Shown: one piece after another, positions 1-18,900 of the stretch
Layout of the letters: every line of letters begins with the position of its first letter
How positions within the stretch are numbered: position 1 is the stretch's first letter
From: Camarhynchus parvulus
Taxonomy: Eukaryota > Chordata > Aves > Passeriformes > Thraupidae
Assembly: GCF_901933205.1 (NCBI RefSeq)
Contig: NC_044590.1
Location: 11,807,501-11,871,500, forward strand
Length of the DNA stretch: 64,000 nt
Direction: 5' to 3'
Translations under genes and position numbers: made by a program
Notes under the pieces: generated by a model
The model's input: only the letters and a program-made list of their open reading frames with translations
Told to the model about the DNA's origin: nothing
The model's database searches: none

Positions 1-377
1 GATCCTAGGATGAGGGAAGAGATGAGAATCTTGACTCCATGTTTCAGAAGGCTGATCTGTTATTTTATTATATATATTATATTAAAAGAAAATGATTTAT
101 TAAACTATACTAAAAGAATAGAAGAAAGGATTTCATCAGAAGGCTTGAAAGGAATAGAAAAGAATGATAACAAAAGCCCGTGACTCTCAGAGAGTCCGAG
201 CCAGCTGACTGTGATTGGCCATTAATTAGAAACAACCAACATGGACCAATCAAAGATCCACCTGTTGCATTCCACAGCAGCAGATAATTATTGTTTACAT
301 TTAGTTTCTGAGGCCTCTCAGCTTCTCAGGAGAAAAAATCCTAGCAAAAGGATTTTTCATAAGATATGTCTGTGACA
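1..377 (-). mobile_element. Solo LTR, family A, truncated by the window start
   Basis: The minus-strand sense begins TGTCACAGACA at 377. The element shares with later copies an AATAAATCAGCC-type poly(A) region and a CCAATCACAGTCAGCTG segment. It lies in a MYH7B intron. No retroviral genes are attached. Its other end and target duplication are outside the window. Confidence 0.8.
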
Positions 378-697
378 GGGTGCAGTGTGACCAGCACAGC
401 CATGTCCATAGGGTGGTGTCACTTTGCCATGACCAAGTCCTGTTTGACCTGTAGCTTGTCCCTGTGTCACTACAGGATGCTTTACTTGTCCTAGTCAAGT
501 CTGGAGGCTCTGGGAAGGCATTTCCTGGGCAGCTTGACTGCAGAGAGCCACTGTTAGCTTGGCAGCGAGCTCTGGCAGGCTCCTGCTCTCTGCCTTGTGT
601 GCCCATAGGATCCACCTGGCAGGGCAGGGTATCCTAGGGTGGGAGATGGTGCTCTGTGCAGAGCTGAGCTCAGCCAGGCTGTGCTTGGTGCCTGCAG

Positions 698-7050
<6,353 letters not shown>

Positions 7051-7142
7051 GAGCCTGGCTGTCCTGCCCTGTGCTGTCCCAGCTGCTGCTGTAGGTTGGA
7101 GGCAAGTGGCTGCAACAGTCACTGTCAGCTTTGCATTGCATA

Positions 7143-7148
7143 AATAAA
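7143..7148 (+). terminator. MYH7B poly(A) signal
   Basis: A canonical AATAAA lies 93 bp after the stop codon. A GT-rich element at 7171-7180 follows at the spacing expected of a cleavage/polyadenylation site. Confidence 0.8.
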
Positions 7149-7500
7149 CGTAGATTACCAGGACTGGCTCTGTTGTGTGTCACAGGGTAACCAGGGCCTG
7201 GCCTCTGCCCCTGGGGTCTTGGGGAGCATCTTCACAGGGAGACACAGGCAGGAGAGAAGCTCAGTCCTCTCTCTCCCAGCTCTATGGCACTGGCTTGGGA
7301 TGGGCTTTGGGATAAGAGCCCTTTCCTCACACGTCCCCACCAGAACACAGCTCTAACTGCAGGGGAGCAAAGCTGAGGCATGAGACACAACAGAGCTCAG
7401 CCACTACTGCTGAGAACATAACACCCCCTATTACAGCCCTGGAGGGGGTTATGGCTTTGGCAAAGACACTGGAAAGAAAAGACACCTCCGCTCATTTCTT
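7149..7500. other. Intergenic strip between convergent genes
   Basis: About 350 bp separate the MYH7B poly(A) signal from the TRPC4AP 3' end inferred from the signal at 7537-7542. I see no gene or repeat in it. Confidence 0.6.
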
Positions 7501-7504
7501 TAAA

Positions 7505-9853
7505 ATACATTTCTTTAATAGTTTCCATTTAATATGTTTATTTGCAGTTAGCAAATCGGCATTAATCAGGGCAGCACCAACCTCAGCAATCCACGGGGAC
7601 AGTGCACACTGCCAGAGGTATTTGTTAGTGCCAGCGGTCCCACCTCCCTCCCAGCCCACCTCCATGGCTCTGGTCCCTCTCACCATGAGATTGTTGTGGC
7701 ATCTGGCATGGACAGACATCCCAAAGGGATTTGCCTGTGACCCTCTGTGCACTGGGGCAGAGCCTTTTCCCTGGAGCCCAGCATGCTCCACCCCTGGAGG
7801 AGCTGCCAGGGGTTTCTGCCCTGTGCCCTTCTCTGCCCAATCAGCCCAAAAGCAAAGCCCAGCCTGTGCTCCCAGGCCTGGGAGGACCCCCAGAGATGGT
7901 GTGGGCTCAGCTCAGCTTCCTCCAGTCCCATGGGTAAGGCCAGAGGCAGCTGGGCCCCAAACTGTCTTTAAAACACAGAGGGGAGCGAGACTGCAGGGTT
8001 ACAGCAGCAATCAGTGGATGCACCCATTAACTACACTGTGGAAAAGGCATCCCTTAACTTAAAAGCCTTTTAATTTGAAGCATTTAAGTGTACATCTATT
8101 ACAGTTAAGAAGCAAAGATACACCAAAAACACAAATACCCAAGAACAAAAAAAAGTACAGATGAGAAAGAAATGAGCTGAGGGGAGGGAGGGGCAGGCTG
8201 GGGGTGACCTGGTGAGGAACAGAGGTGAAGCTGCCATGGCAAGAAGCTCCCCAGGGTACCCTCACCAGAGCAGGGTGCAGCTCGCCGGGAGGGACACCAG
8301 GATCCCCAGGAGCTCCTGCAAGGCTCCAGCTTTATGCACAAGCGCAGCAACTCTGACCACCCTGTGAGTCCACAGCAGGACACTGAGGTGTGAGAGAAGA
8401 GAAAGGAGAAGGGAGATGCTCAGAGACAAATCCTACTCCTGGGGCTGGAGCCTTCTTCACTCCTCCAGCCCCAGCACAGGGAGCCTCAGGGTGGGTTTCA
8501 TGCTGCTGGCAACAAGACAAAAGGATGCAGCTCTGGGACATCCTCACCCCTCTGGAGCCTGAACAGAGCCGAAGTCATCTCGTCAAATAAATTAGAAAAT
8601 GTTAAAAAAATTCAGATGGTGTGTTTCAAAACTGATTTCTTATAGCTGTAGCTGCAAGCTGTTTCTGACTTAAATGTAGTGGCATAAGTGTAGTGTATCT
8701 CATTCCTGGGTATTGGAATGTGTTGGAGCAACATGGTGTTGGTGAGCAGGCAGGGCACATGCAGGTTTGGCAATCAAGACTGCCAAAACCCCATTCCCCC
8801 TTTCCAACATATCCTACAAAGTTACTTTCAACCAGGAGTGTTTATTCCCAGCATTTAACACATTCTGATTAAAACAGATCCAGGAAAAAACGGACATCTC
8901 CAGTAAATACTGCACTTTCAAGATTAATGTGTGTGTTGATATTAAGGGCTGAAAGCAGAGACTGACATAAGACTTCCAGGCATAGCAGGTTAACATCAAG
9001 AGCAATGGTCCTGAAAAGGATTTTAAAACCAGATTAGTTACCCAAGAAGGGACAAGCCGCAAGTTTAAAAAATTAGTACATTTTAATGCTAGTGCTCCGT
9101 GAAAAAGCCAACCTCTGTTGCAATTCCACCACTGCTGAAGTGTCTCTGTTCTCCAGCACTGCGAAACGCCTCCGGGTGGGAAGGATGTGCAGGAAGGACA
9201 GCAGGAGCAGAGGTTCTCTCCTAATGCACAGATAGATTCAGTACCAAATGATCCAAAAGGCGATGGGAAAGAGGTGACTGGAGCTGGGGCTCTCAGGAAT
9301 TAAAAGCACACACACGCACACACACTCATGCTCTAACCAACCCCAAAGCCCTGATTCCAAAGCCCGGCGGAAGAGTTAACACCTGCAGGGAGTCCTCCTG
9401 GCGGCTTTGCACGTGGCTGGTGGCGGGGTCCTGCTCAGATGGGCTCCTTGGACCTCACACTTGGAGGGCAATTGCTGTGCTTTTCGACTTGCTTGTCCTG
9501 GCAGCCCTGAGAGAGGCACACCTCAACCGGCACATACAGAGACGAGAACCCTCACGTCAGCAAAACCCCTTCTGCCAGCCCCGCCGGACTGGGAGAGAGG
9601 AAAAAAAAAATAATACAGGCTGATTTGTGCAGGTGATTATTTTTATCCCAGAACAACTGGAAGATACATCCCTGAATGTGTTGCCCAGAGAGCTGTCCGA
9701 GTCTCAGAGGTCAGAGCTGGGGGCCGGCAGGGGCGGGGGTGGGACGACGCTCCGCAGCTCCGAGCTGCACACACACACTACACAGCGTATCCCTGAAAAT
9801 CCCCGGGCTGAGAGGGACCCTCCGAGCTGCCCATCAGAAGCTGGAGGTGGGAA
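7505..9853 (-). other. TRPC4AP: TRPC4AP 3' UTR (inferred extent)
   Basis: This is the sequence between the TRPC4AP stop codon and the minus-strand AATAAA at 7537-7542, which is followed by a GT-rich stretch near 7470-7490. A nearer alternative signal (TTTATT on the plus strand, 8841-8846) would give a UTR of about 1 kb. No conserved open frame or recognisable repeat was seen; a short CA-rich run lies near 9308. Confidence 0.55.
7537..7542 (-). terminator. Candidate TRPC4AP distal poly(A) signal
   Basis: The minus-strand AATAAA is followed 50-70 bp downstream by a GT/T-rich stretch. Cleavage would fall near 7505-7520. A second candidate is at 8841-8846. Confidence 0.5.
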
Positions 9854-9991
9854 TTACTCCTCGGAGAAGTCTCTGTCAATGTCCATGTACGCCTCGTCGA
9901 TGTAGCTGACTATGGCACAGGGGGACGTCCGGTCCGGACTGAGCAGTATCGAAACAGTCTCTTTCCAGTAGGTAAAACTAATACAGGAGCT
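9854..9991 (-). CDS. TRPC4AP: TRPC4AP exon 19 (stop codon)
   Basis: 138 coding bp, residues 730-774, SSCISFTYWKETVSIL through the acidic C-terminus. The stop is at 9856-9854. Confidence 0.96.
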   Translation of the reverse strand, partial: SSCISFTYWKETVSILLSPDRTSPCAIVSYIDEAYMDIDRDFSEE

Positions 9992-12900
9992 CTGTGGGCA
10001 CAAACAACAGGGGGTCAGTGGAGGCCACAGCAGGGAACACCTCCCAGAGCTGAAAATCACTTCCTGTTCAGCCTGAGCTGCCCAGCCCAGCACTGTGACC
10101 GACACTTCGGGTTCCCCACTCTGCCCTCCCTCCCTCCCTGGGGCCCAGCAGAAGGGCTGGGAGTTGAACAACTGCACCCTCTACACTCTCCAGATGCAGA
10201 CAAGGACCCCCAGTGCCTCTGGCAGCTGCTAAGGGCAGCACAGGGTGACCCCCAGCCTGCCTGGGCCAGGCATAATCCAAACTTGTCCTCTGCTGTCCAG
10301 TTCAAACACAAACCGGGACCCTGTGGTGCCACAGATAAGCCAATGCTGGAAGAAGCTCCAGCTCCTGAGAGCGCAAAAATTAACACACTCTCTGCTCACA
10401 GCCCTCCTGCATTATTCCCTCAGAGCCAAAAGGCTACTCCAGCAGACATCAGCAACACCAGACCATGTGTCTGTCACCCACATAACTGGATAGTTGGTTA
10501 TTTCTACCCTCCAGTGACCCAGGACAAGCCAGCTCTGGCACAGAAACCTGCAGGCTGCTCCCTTGGCTTCCAGCAGCTACATCAGATATTCTTCCTGCAC
10601 TGTTTGCAACACCAGGAAGAGGGAACAGCCTGGCTACGGTGCTAACTACTCTGGGAACTGCATTCTGTCTTGCCTCCCTCTCCCTCTCAGCACTGGCAAG
10701 TCTCACTTCTGTGTGCCACAGCCAGAACTCAGGCTCTGTTTCTGGGGAAGCCCAGCACCTGCCTTGTGGCAGCCTGACTGAGGTGTGGAAAGCACCACAG
10801 AGCTACTCTGGGGGTAGAATTTCCTCCCTTCCTTCCCTTCCCAAGCTCCCATTTCTGGCAAACAGGTGCTGCCAAGCTAAGAGAATCACATACATTTTCT
10901 AAGCAGGTGCTGTCTTTATCCTTGTTGAGGTAATGCTGCTGCCAGAATCGCAGGAGGCTGTGGAAGTTGTTCAGGATGAAGCCAGGGTATTTTTCCGTGT
11001 ATTCCATCTGTTGCAAGGTGCGCAGATAAAAAGGGAGCTTTTCTTTCCTTCGGGCCAGCATTAGGATAACTAAACTTGTGTTCAAACAACTGACATTTTC
11101 CTGGAAGTAAAAATGACACAGCAAAAAAAAAAAAATCTAAATGCCAAGTTAGCTGTTTTATACAGGTTCCTATAAACAAGCCTGTGGAAAGCACACAGTG
11201 GAAGTGTTTCTGCACACAGCAAGGAAAAAGGGACATGGGTGTCCTCCAGGGAAAGGAAGCTCAGCCCTGCTCACCACTCCAGTCCCAGGAAGGCAAGTGC
11301 AAGATCCCCAGCAGCTCTTTACCTGTGTAAGTGTCTGTACGTGGATGATATTGATGAGACGGAAGAGGAAGGACATTCTCATGGACATCTGGGACATGTA
11401 GGACAAGAGGCGGCACTCGGACAGGACCTCTGCAACTGCAGCAAGAGGACAAACACAATCACCAGGTGTTAGAGTGTCACAGACACATTTTATGAAAAAT
11501 CATTTCATTAGGATTTCTTCTCCTGAGAAGCTGAGAGGCCTCAGAGGAAAAGAAAAACAATAATTATCTGCTGCTGTGGAATGCAACAGGCGCATCTTTG
11601 ATTGGTCTCATGTGGTTGTTTCTAATTAATGGCCAATCACAGTCAGCTGGCTCGGACTCTGGTCAGTCACAAGATTTTATTATCATTCCATTCCTTTCCA
11701 TTCCTTGCTAGCCTTCTGATGAAATCCTTTCTTCTATTCTTTTAGTATAGTTTTAATATATAATTTTAATAAATCAGCCTTCTGAAACATGGAGTCAGAT
11801 TCTCATCTCTTCTCTCATCCTGGGACCCCTGCAAACACCACCACATTATAGTAACTTCTTTGAGCCAGGTCTGATAAGCTCTTGGAGGTCTATAACACAT
11901 CCAAGATAGCTCAGCTACCTTTGGAGGCATAAAAATCAGCAGGATGGCTTCTGTTGTAATGTTGGAAACAAAAAGGTTTAATAAAAGGCAAAATAACAAA
12001 CAGAGTAAAATCCATCTAGGTGCAGCAGGTCTTTGCTCTTGGTGAAACATGTCACAAAAGCCATTAGTTTCTTTGTTCACTTCTTTTTCTAGTAAATTGC
12101 TCAGGTGGGACCTTTTGGCTCCCGTCCAATTGGCTATCCTTAAGTTTGAGGTGAAGTCTCCTAGGCCTATGAGGTGGCTTTTTCACCTAATAGAGGAGAG
12201 AAAACTTCTGGGCTTCTTTCCTTTTTGAGGGGACAAAGGATAGTTTTGTCACCCCATCAATAGGAGGCACACTCCTATTATCCAGGTGCTGGAGGTTCAG
12301 ACACATTGATCCAAACACCAGGGCAGTTAAGAACTGGTGCTCAAACTTTCCATGTGGCATTTCCCTGTCTAACCCCCAAAGTGTCAAAGCCCAGATTTAA
12401 ATTAACCATTATCAGCAGTGAACACCCCCCAGTCGCACCCCACTGCTTCCTGCTCACCTTTAGCATCAGACTGATTCTCAAAGCGGTCCAGGGACAGCGT
12501 GATGCAGCGAACCAGCATGTTTGAGTCCACCAGAGAGCTATTGATTTGATTTAAAAAGATCTGGAACTGAACAGAAACACTTTTTAGTGTTGAATTTCAA
12601 AGATTTAAATATATTAATACTCAGGGTCATTACCTTTTTGTTATCTCTAACAAGGTAAGAGGAGACATTGCTCCCAACTCTGCCTCACCACACCCAAGCC
12701 AACACTGGCACTGAGGGCTGACCAAAGGATCCCTTAAAAACACTATGGAATGAAAAATGCCATCCTGGAATCCCTAACATCTCTTTTGAAGCTATGTCAC
12801 TCTAATGAAAGTGAGATTTCATACACTAATTGCTTTGAAAGAGGGGGAATTCCTGCAGCTCCATGTTTTCCTACACTGGTTTTGTACAAACAGACAGTGC

Positions 12901-15900
12901 TAGGGAGGAATACAGTGAGGGAGTCACACAGAATGAGAGCTAAACCCAGTCAGAGATCAATAAACAGGAAGCACAGAGGAAATATAAAGACATTCTCTAG
13001 AATGTTTGAGTTCATTTACTAGAGAAAAACCTCCAAAATAAATACAGCTTTCTTTTAAATACATTTATACATCCCTTCTCCAAGGTCTACCAGACCTAAC
13101 AGCAATGAGAGAAAAATTCCACCAGCAAAAGCAAGAGTGTAAGGCCATTCAGAACCTACATCACCTGATGTTAAATGTCCAGAGTGCACAAGAGCATGAA
13201 ACCACTTTATATAGAGCTGCCCATTGATGTGCAGCTCAATTTTATAGTTAATTACATAAGCCATGGCTTCTTAAAGTGATTCTAAATTCAATTATCTGTA
13301 ACATCAAACACCTACATCTGTTTGCAGTATCAAGTATTTTAAGCCTTATTCATGAAGGAATTCTCACTACAAGCTCCAGTAAAAGATTTTTTGGAGCTGT
13401 CTCAATGTCCACAATTATTACTTAACCACAAATCTGGCATCTGCACAGGAAATGTTCTGCTACCCTTGAGCCTGACCTTAGGCCTGCCTGATCATGGAAC
13501 AGGGCAATGTTTGCTGACCAGCTCAGCACTCACTGTCTCAGGACAGCTGGAGCACTGCTGAAAACACTGAGGGGCTTTGGCAACTCAGCCCTTAATGTTT
13601 ATTGTGCCCCAAGCTCTGAAACCACACCAAACCCAAATGAATCCCAGTTTTAGTGCTATGTTTGGTTATAAAAGGGTGTAATTTGAGCCAAAGGGGGCAG
13701 CTCTTACAAATATTTACCTTCTCATCTGTGTTGATGTATTTGTTGAACCTCTTGAATGCATCAATATTGAATTTCATCAGCTCTCCCAGAAGGTCAAAGT
13801 AACTCTGAAGCACATCCCGTGACTTGCATTCACTATCAACAATGCAGTAGAGAATATGCTGGCAGGGGAGGAAAACATGTTATTGCCACAGCTTAGTCCA
13901 AACCAGCAGCACAACACAGACTGTGATTTAATCAGTATTTAAAGCATTTATCTGCAAGTTCTTGGGTGACTGAATGCCACAAAACCAATTAAAGACTACA
14001 CTTCAGATGAGTCTCCTGTTAAAATGAGTTCCCAGTGATGCAGGTGATACAAATGGCCACATCTGGCTGCCACAAGCAGAATTCACAGGTATTTTTTCTA
14101 AGTGTTCCCAGTATTTGTCACAGTTACACAGGAATAAGGGGCAGTTTTTAATTTTTTATTATTATTGTCGCATCCATTGTGATTTCTCCAGTAAACTGTG
14201 ATCCTGACTTAGATCTCCCTGAGTGTTTATTCCCTCACTACTGCAAGGGGCAGCTTGAGTGGCCTTCATTTCCTCACTGAATTTTAAACCCAGCATAATA
14301 TTTAACACTACATTTTCATCCACTTTTGGTTCACAGCAGATAAATCCTTCTTGATTGCTATGGAGGATACCTGACATAAATTTACTTACCTCCAGGAGCC
14401 CTCTCTTAAGGAGGAACATCTGGTCTGCATAGGAGGTGGTGCCTCGCAGAAAACTTTCAACTGCCCTTGCTTGCCAAAACCTGAGAAAGAGAAGAAAGGA
14501 GGTGTTGGTTTTGGGGCAAGGGAAGTGCTTGATCACAACTGCAATTTAAATCCTGTTTCCTGATCTCTTTCAATCCACTCTGAAGTGGAGGCAGACCTGT
14601 TGATCCTGCAGAAAATCACTGGCTGTGATTTCTTCACACCTGCACTGCCACCACAGCACAACAAAGCCAGACCTTTCCACAGCTTATTCTCCAACATTCT
14701 CAGCAGCTCTAAGCTGGACAAAACCAAAGCTACATCCCAGGGGTCTCAAACACCTCCTCAGAGGCAAAGTGAACCCACCTGAAGGAGGATTCTGCTGGCT
14801 CCTTCTTCATGACCTGAAGCAGTCTGGTCAACAAACCTCTCTTCCCATCACAGACAAGGCTCCTGCAGCAGGTGAGAAATGACAGCTGAGTGGAAGGGCT
14901 GGGCAAGCACTGAGCACTGAATCCAGTCACTGCTCCAGAGTTTCTGATGATCAAAATCTCAGCATTGAAGTACACAGTACAAATATTGTGCTGGTTCTAC
15001 CAGCAGAGGAGTTCTCCTCACTGCCCTTGGTAAATATCTGCAACATGACTTCCAAGTAAGTCCAAAATAAAAACTTTCTCTCCAAATTTTAATAAATTCA
15101 GAAATACCAATTCACACCTTGTGTGAATCAAGAAAAAAAAATACTACATTTGAGCTCAGGAATGAAAGAACCCCCTTTTTTTACCCCCTTCAAAAAATGG
15201 AAATGAAAGTCTAAATTCCATTTAGGAGGCAGAGCAGAGTATGGAAAGCTGTGTGCTACATTAGGCTGTACAACTGCAGTTTTACTTTTTATTAAACAGC
15301 ACCTTCAGTGGAGCATCCACCTGCATTAAATCCATTCAGAAGTAATGCCTTGATCTCATGTATCAAGAAAAGCAACATGAAAACTAAATGCTAAGGGTGA
15401 AAAAAAAAGTCCTTCCCAATTAGACACAGTATGATGATAATAACTGTAATCTAGAAATCCTCTTAGAGATTCCCTTTTGGAGTGAGGTAAATCTGCTCTG
15501 TGCAGACCAAGTCCCTGCTGATACCCTGGGAGTACTCTGACAAAATAAATTCTGCAAGCAACCTTCCATCTGCTGAGCTTTATACACCAGAATCATGTAT
15601 TAAAGAGATTATTAGATCAAAACAGTCTATCTAACAGATATACAAATGCAACAGAAGAGATTCTGTAAGTGGTTTAACATGTTAATCTAATTTAGCTTAT
15701 TCTGGTTATTAGCTGCTGTGAAAATATTCTCAGCAGACACTTGGATGTGTTCATGCAGCCTGGAAATGGACATTTATGTGTGCACACACTGCTCCTGAAT
15801 GCCAGAACTAAGCTTTAATAGCAATTAAATGATTTGAGGGATGACAGTTTATTTTCCAGGTCTGTCTGCAATGCCCAGCCTGAGGAAGGTCAGACAAGCA

Positions 15901-18900
15901 GACCCAGCACATCAGTGAAATCTGAGCCATGAAATCAAACCCCTCTTTTTAGGGGTTTTAAAGCTGCTTTTGGTTTTAAAGCACCTTATTCTGAGCACAA
16001 GCACACCTGAGATTTGCTAATGACCATCAACATCCCACAAGCCTGGACACCTCCCACTGCAAGGAATCACTGAAATGGAAGTGTGGTGGACAGACAGAGG
16101 TCAAACAGAACAGCTGATGTCAAACTTACACTGAAGTGCTTCCAAAACTCTTAAACTGTGACCAGCACCCTGAGTCCCCTCTCACCTGTCAGTGTTGACC
16201 ACTGCATCCACTTCAGGGATGTTGGCTTTGTGGGAGATTGCACTCAGCTCATTCAGCTCCTGGCTGTTCAAAAGGAGATACTTGTTCCTAAAGCAAGACA
16301 GTGGGGAAGGAGGGGAGAAAAGCACGATGAATTCAAGAGGCAAAAATGCAATTTCATGAAAAGCAGAGACATAGAAATACAAGGGCAAGCTGCTTTCTCA
16401 AGCTGCTCTTCACAGCATTCCCACTCTGCTCCCTGTACCAGGCCAGCCAGCTGCAGCTTGGGAAAACCTCCTCCAAAATTTACCAAATGCCACTTTGAAC
16501 ACTGACCAGCTTTGAGATGATGGCTCTTTGCTGACTTGTTCGGGATCTTATGGTCTGTAAATATTTTCTCCTGGATAATGCTAATTTAAAAAAAAAATCT
16601 AAGCAACATTTGCTGAATTTCAGATCACAGTAGGTAAGAAATAGCAAACTTTTTCACAGCTTCCTGAAGTTTTTCTCTACCCTATAGTGATTGCTCTTTT
16701 TAAGTAATAAATCTCTTTTTAAGTAAGAAAGCAGAAACTGCAAAAAAGGACTCAGTCATCCTGGTATTTTATTATCTGAACAAACTTTACCCATGGAAAT
16801 TTTAAAAAACATCATGAAAAGTAAAGATCCAAATAAAAATGGATATAAATCCCAGGAATGCACATAAATTCTTTATCAAATACTGAACTTTTCATAATGA
16901 AAATAAATTATTTTGTCTGTAAAGAATAAATCTGACAGAGCAGAAATGTAGTCCAGGGTCCCCCTTTGCCCACAGTGTGCTCCCTGAGAGTCTTTCTGCT
17001 TTCCTAGTGTTCAAAATCAGACAGCAAAGATTCCTTTTTAGGGAAGCTCAGGGGGCAGAGGATGCAGTGATGAGTGTGAGGTTCTTTCTTGTTTCCAACA
17101 CTCTCATCACGTTAGTGCTCAGTGAGGCTCTTGTGTAAAGCTTCCTTTGATGTGGACTGAACAGGTTTCTGCAATGAGAACAGAGCCCTTCTCTCCCTGC
17201 AACAAACAGCTCTGCAAGTCTGGTTTGGACACAATTTCACTGAACCAGTATCAGCATACAAGTACTTTGCTCTCATTTTGTCCTCAGTTAGCTTATCTGT
17301 GATTTCATAGGAAGTTCATGTAATTATTTAAACCCCCAAACAGATTCCACACATTCCATTTGCTCCAATGCTACAGCTGGGAGCTGTTTTCTGCTCAAAC
17401 ATGCCTGAGATATTTGCAGCAGCCACTTAAGTAGTAACATCACCTGTAAGAGATTTTATTGGAAAACCTGGAGCGATTCCCAGGCAAACAGTGTCTTGCA
17501 TGAAGGATTTACAACAGGTCAGCATTCCCTCCCTGTCTATGTCTAGCAGCTCTGCATTCTCAAAGCTAATATTCCACAATCAAAAAGGCTGATATTTGAA
17601 ATCTATCCAACAGGACTACAATCCTGCACAAAAATACCAGCCTGGCTCTAGGAATGAGCAGCACCTCAAGTGCAACATGCCTCTAACACAGGAGTTTGTA
17701 AGGAAGTGGACACCATCTCCCAGGACTGAATGAGAGCAACGCTGATGGAATGCAGGATGCAATTCCACAAGTCTCAAATACCTCTGTACCAGCAGCACAG
17801 CTTTAAATATTGAATATTAAATAACCCCAAGCAAATTGCACCATCCCTCCAATTATTCCAGCACACCCAAGTTTTCCTAAGGATTTATTTTGAAGGCAGG
17901 CAGGAGATTTCTTTGTATTTCCCTGGCTCGCTGTCAGCTCTCAGTAGAAGGTAAAAAAGAAGAAAGCTGCCTCCTTATTCCTTCAGCCAGAAAGTGTTAA
18001 CTCATCCTGTACATGTTTCAGCTCATCTCAACACAAGACAAAATGGGCTGGGTTTAACCCACATATTATGGGTTTAATATGGTTAAACCCATATTCAGAC
18101 ATATTCAGACATGCCCACCACAGAGGAAATTCTTAGGCTGTTACAGCAAGAGCTGAAAGGAACATGAAGTTTAGGGACAGCACAACATTCCCTTCACATG
18201 GAGCCTGCCCTGTGCTCAGGACACCTGGAACCACAGCCAGGCAAACAGCACCAAGCCACAACCCACCACAGCTTCTCATACTCACTCATGGTGGTCACTG
18301 AAGCTCTGAAGAAGCCTCAAGAACTGTATCTTTAAAGTAATGTCCTAAAAGGAGACAAGAAAGGTAAAAAAAACCATCATTGCTTTAGTATTTTTGGCTG
18401 TCATTAGTTACCAAGCAGGCATGAAACAGCTGAATGGAAAACCTTTCCAAATCAACCCCCTTTGGACAGCAAAGCAAATGACTTGTACAAATGGAGAGGC
18501 TGCACTTCCCAAAATAGAAGTGGAGATTGCCTCCAAGTCTATGCACATAACAGGTAATAAATTCCTTCTAACTGCAAAGGCAAAAAAGCTTAGAATTGTA
18601 CTGATCAGGTCAGAATGTCTAGGTTTGGAAAAAAACCCCAAAACATAAAGAGTCCAACACAAACCCAATCCCCTTAACCTGACTGTGGCACAATTTGTAC
18701 TTTGTGCCTCTCCTAGGTATCTTTTCTTTGAATTTTGGTTGTCTTCTACCTCTGGCCTCCAGGGTCCACAAATTTACTCCTTTCTCAGTTCCCAAAACAG
18801 ACATGTTCCTTCAAATGAACAAACAAACCAGGAGACAGGGGAGAGGCTAAACTGGCCCTGCTACATTGCTAGCATGAGCCAAGGATAGACTTCAATGAAA

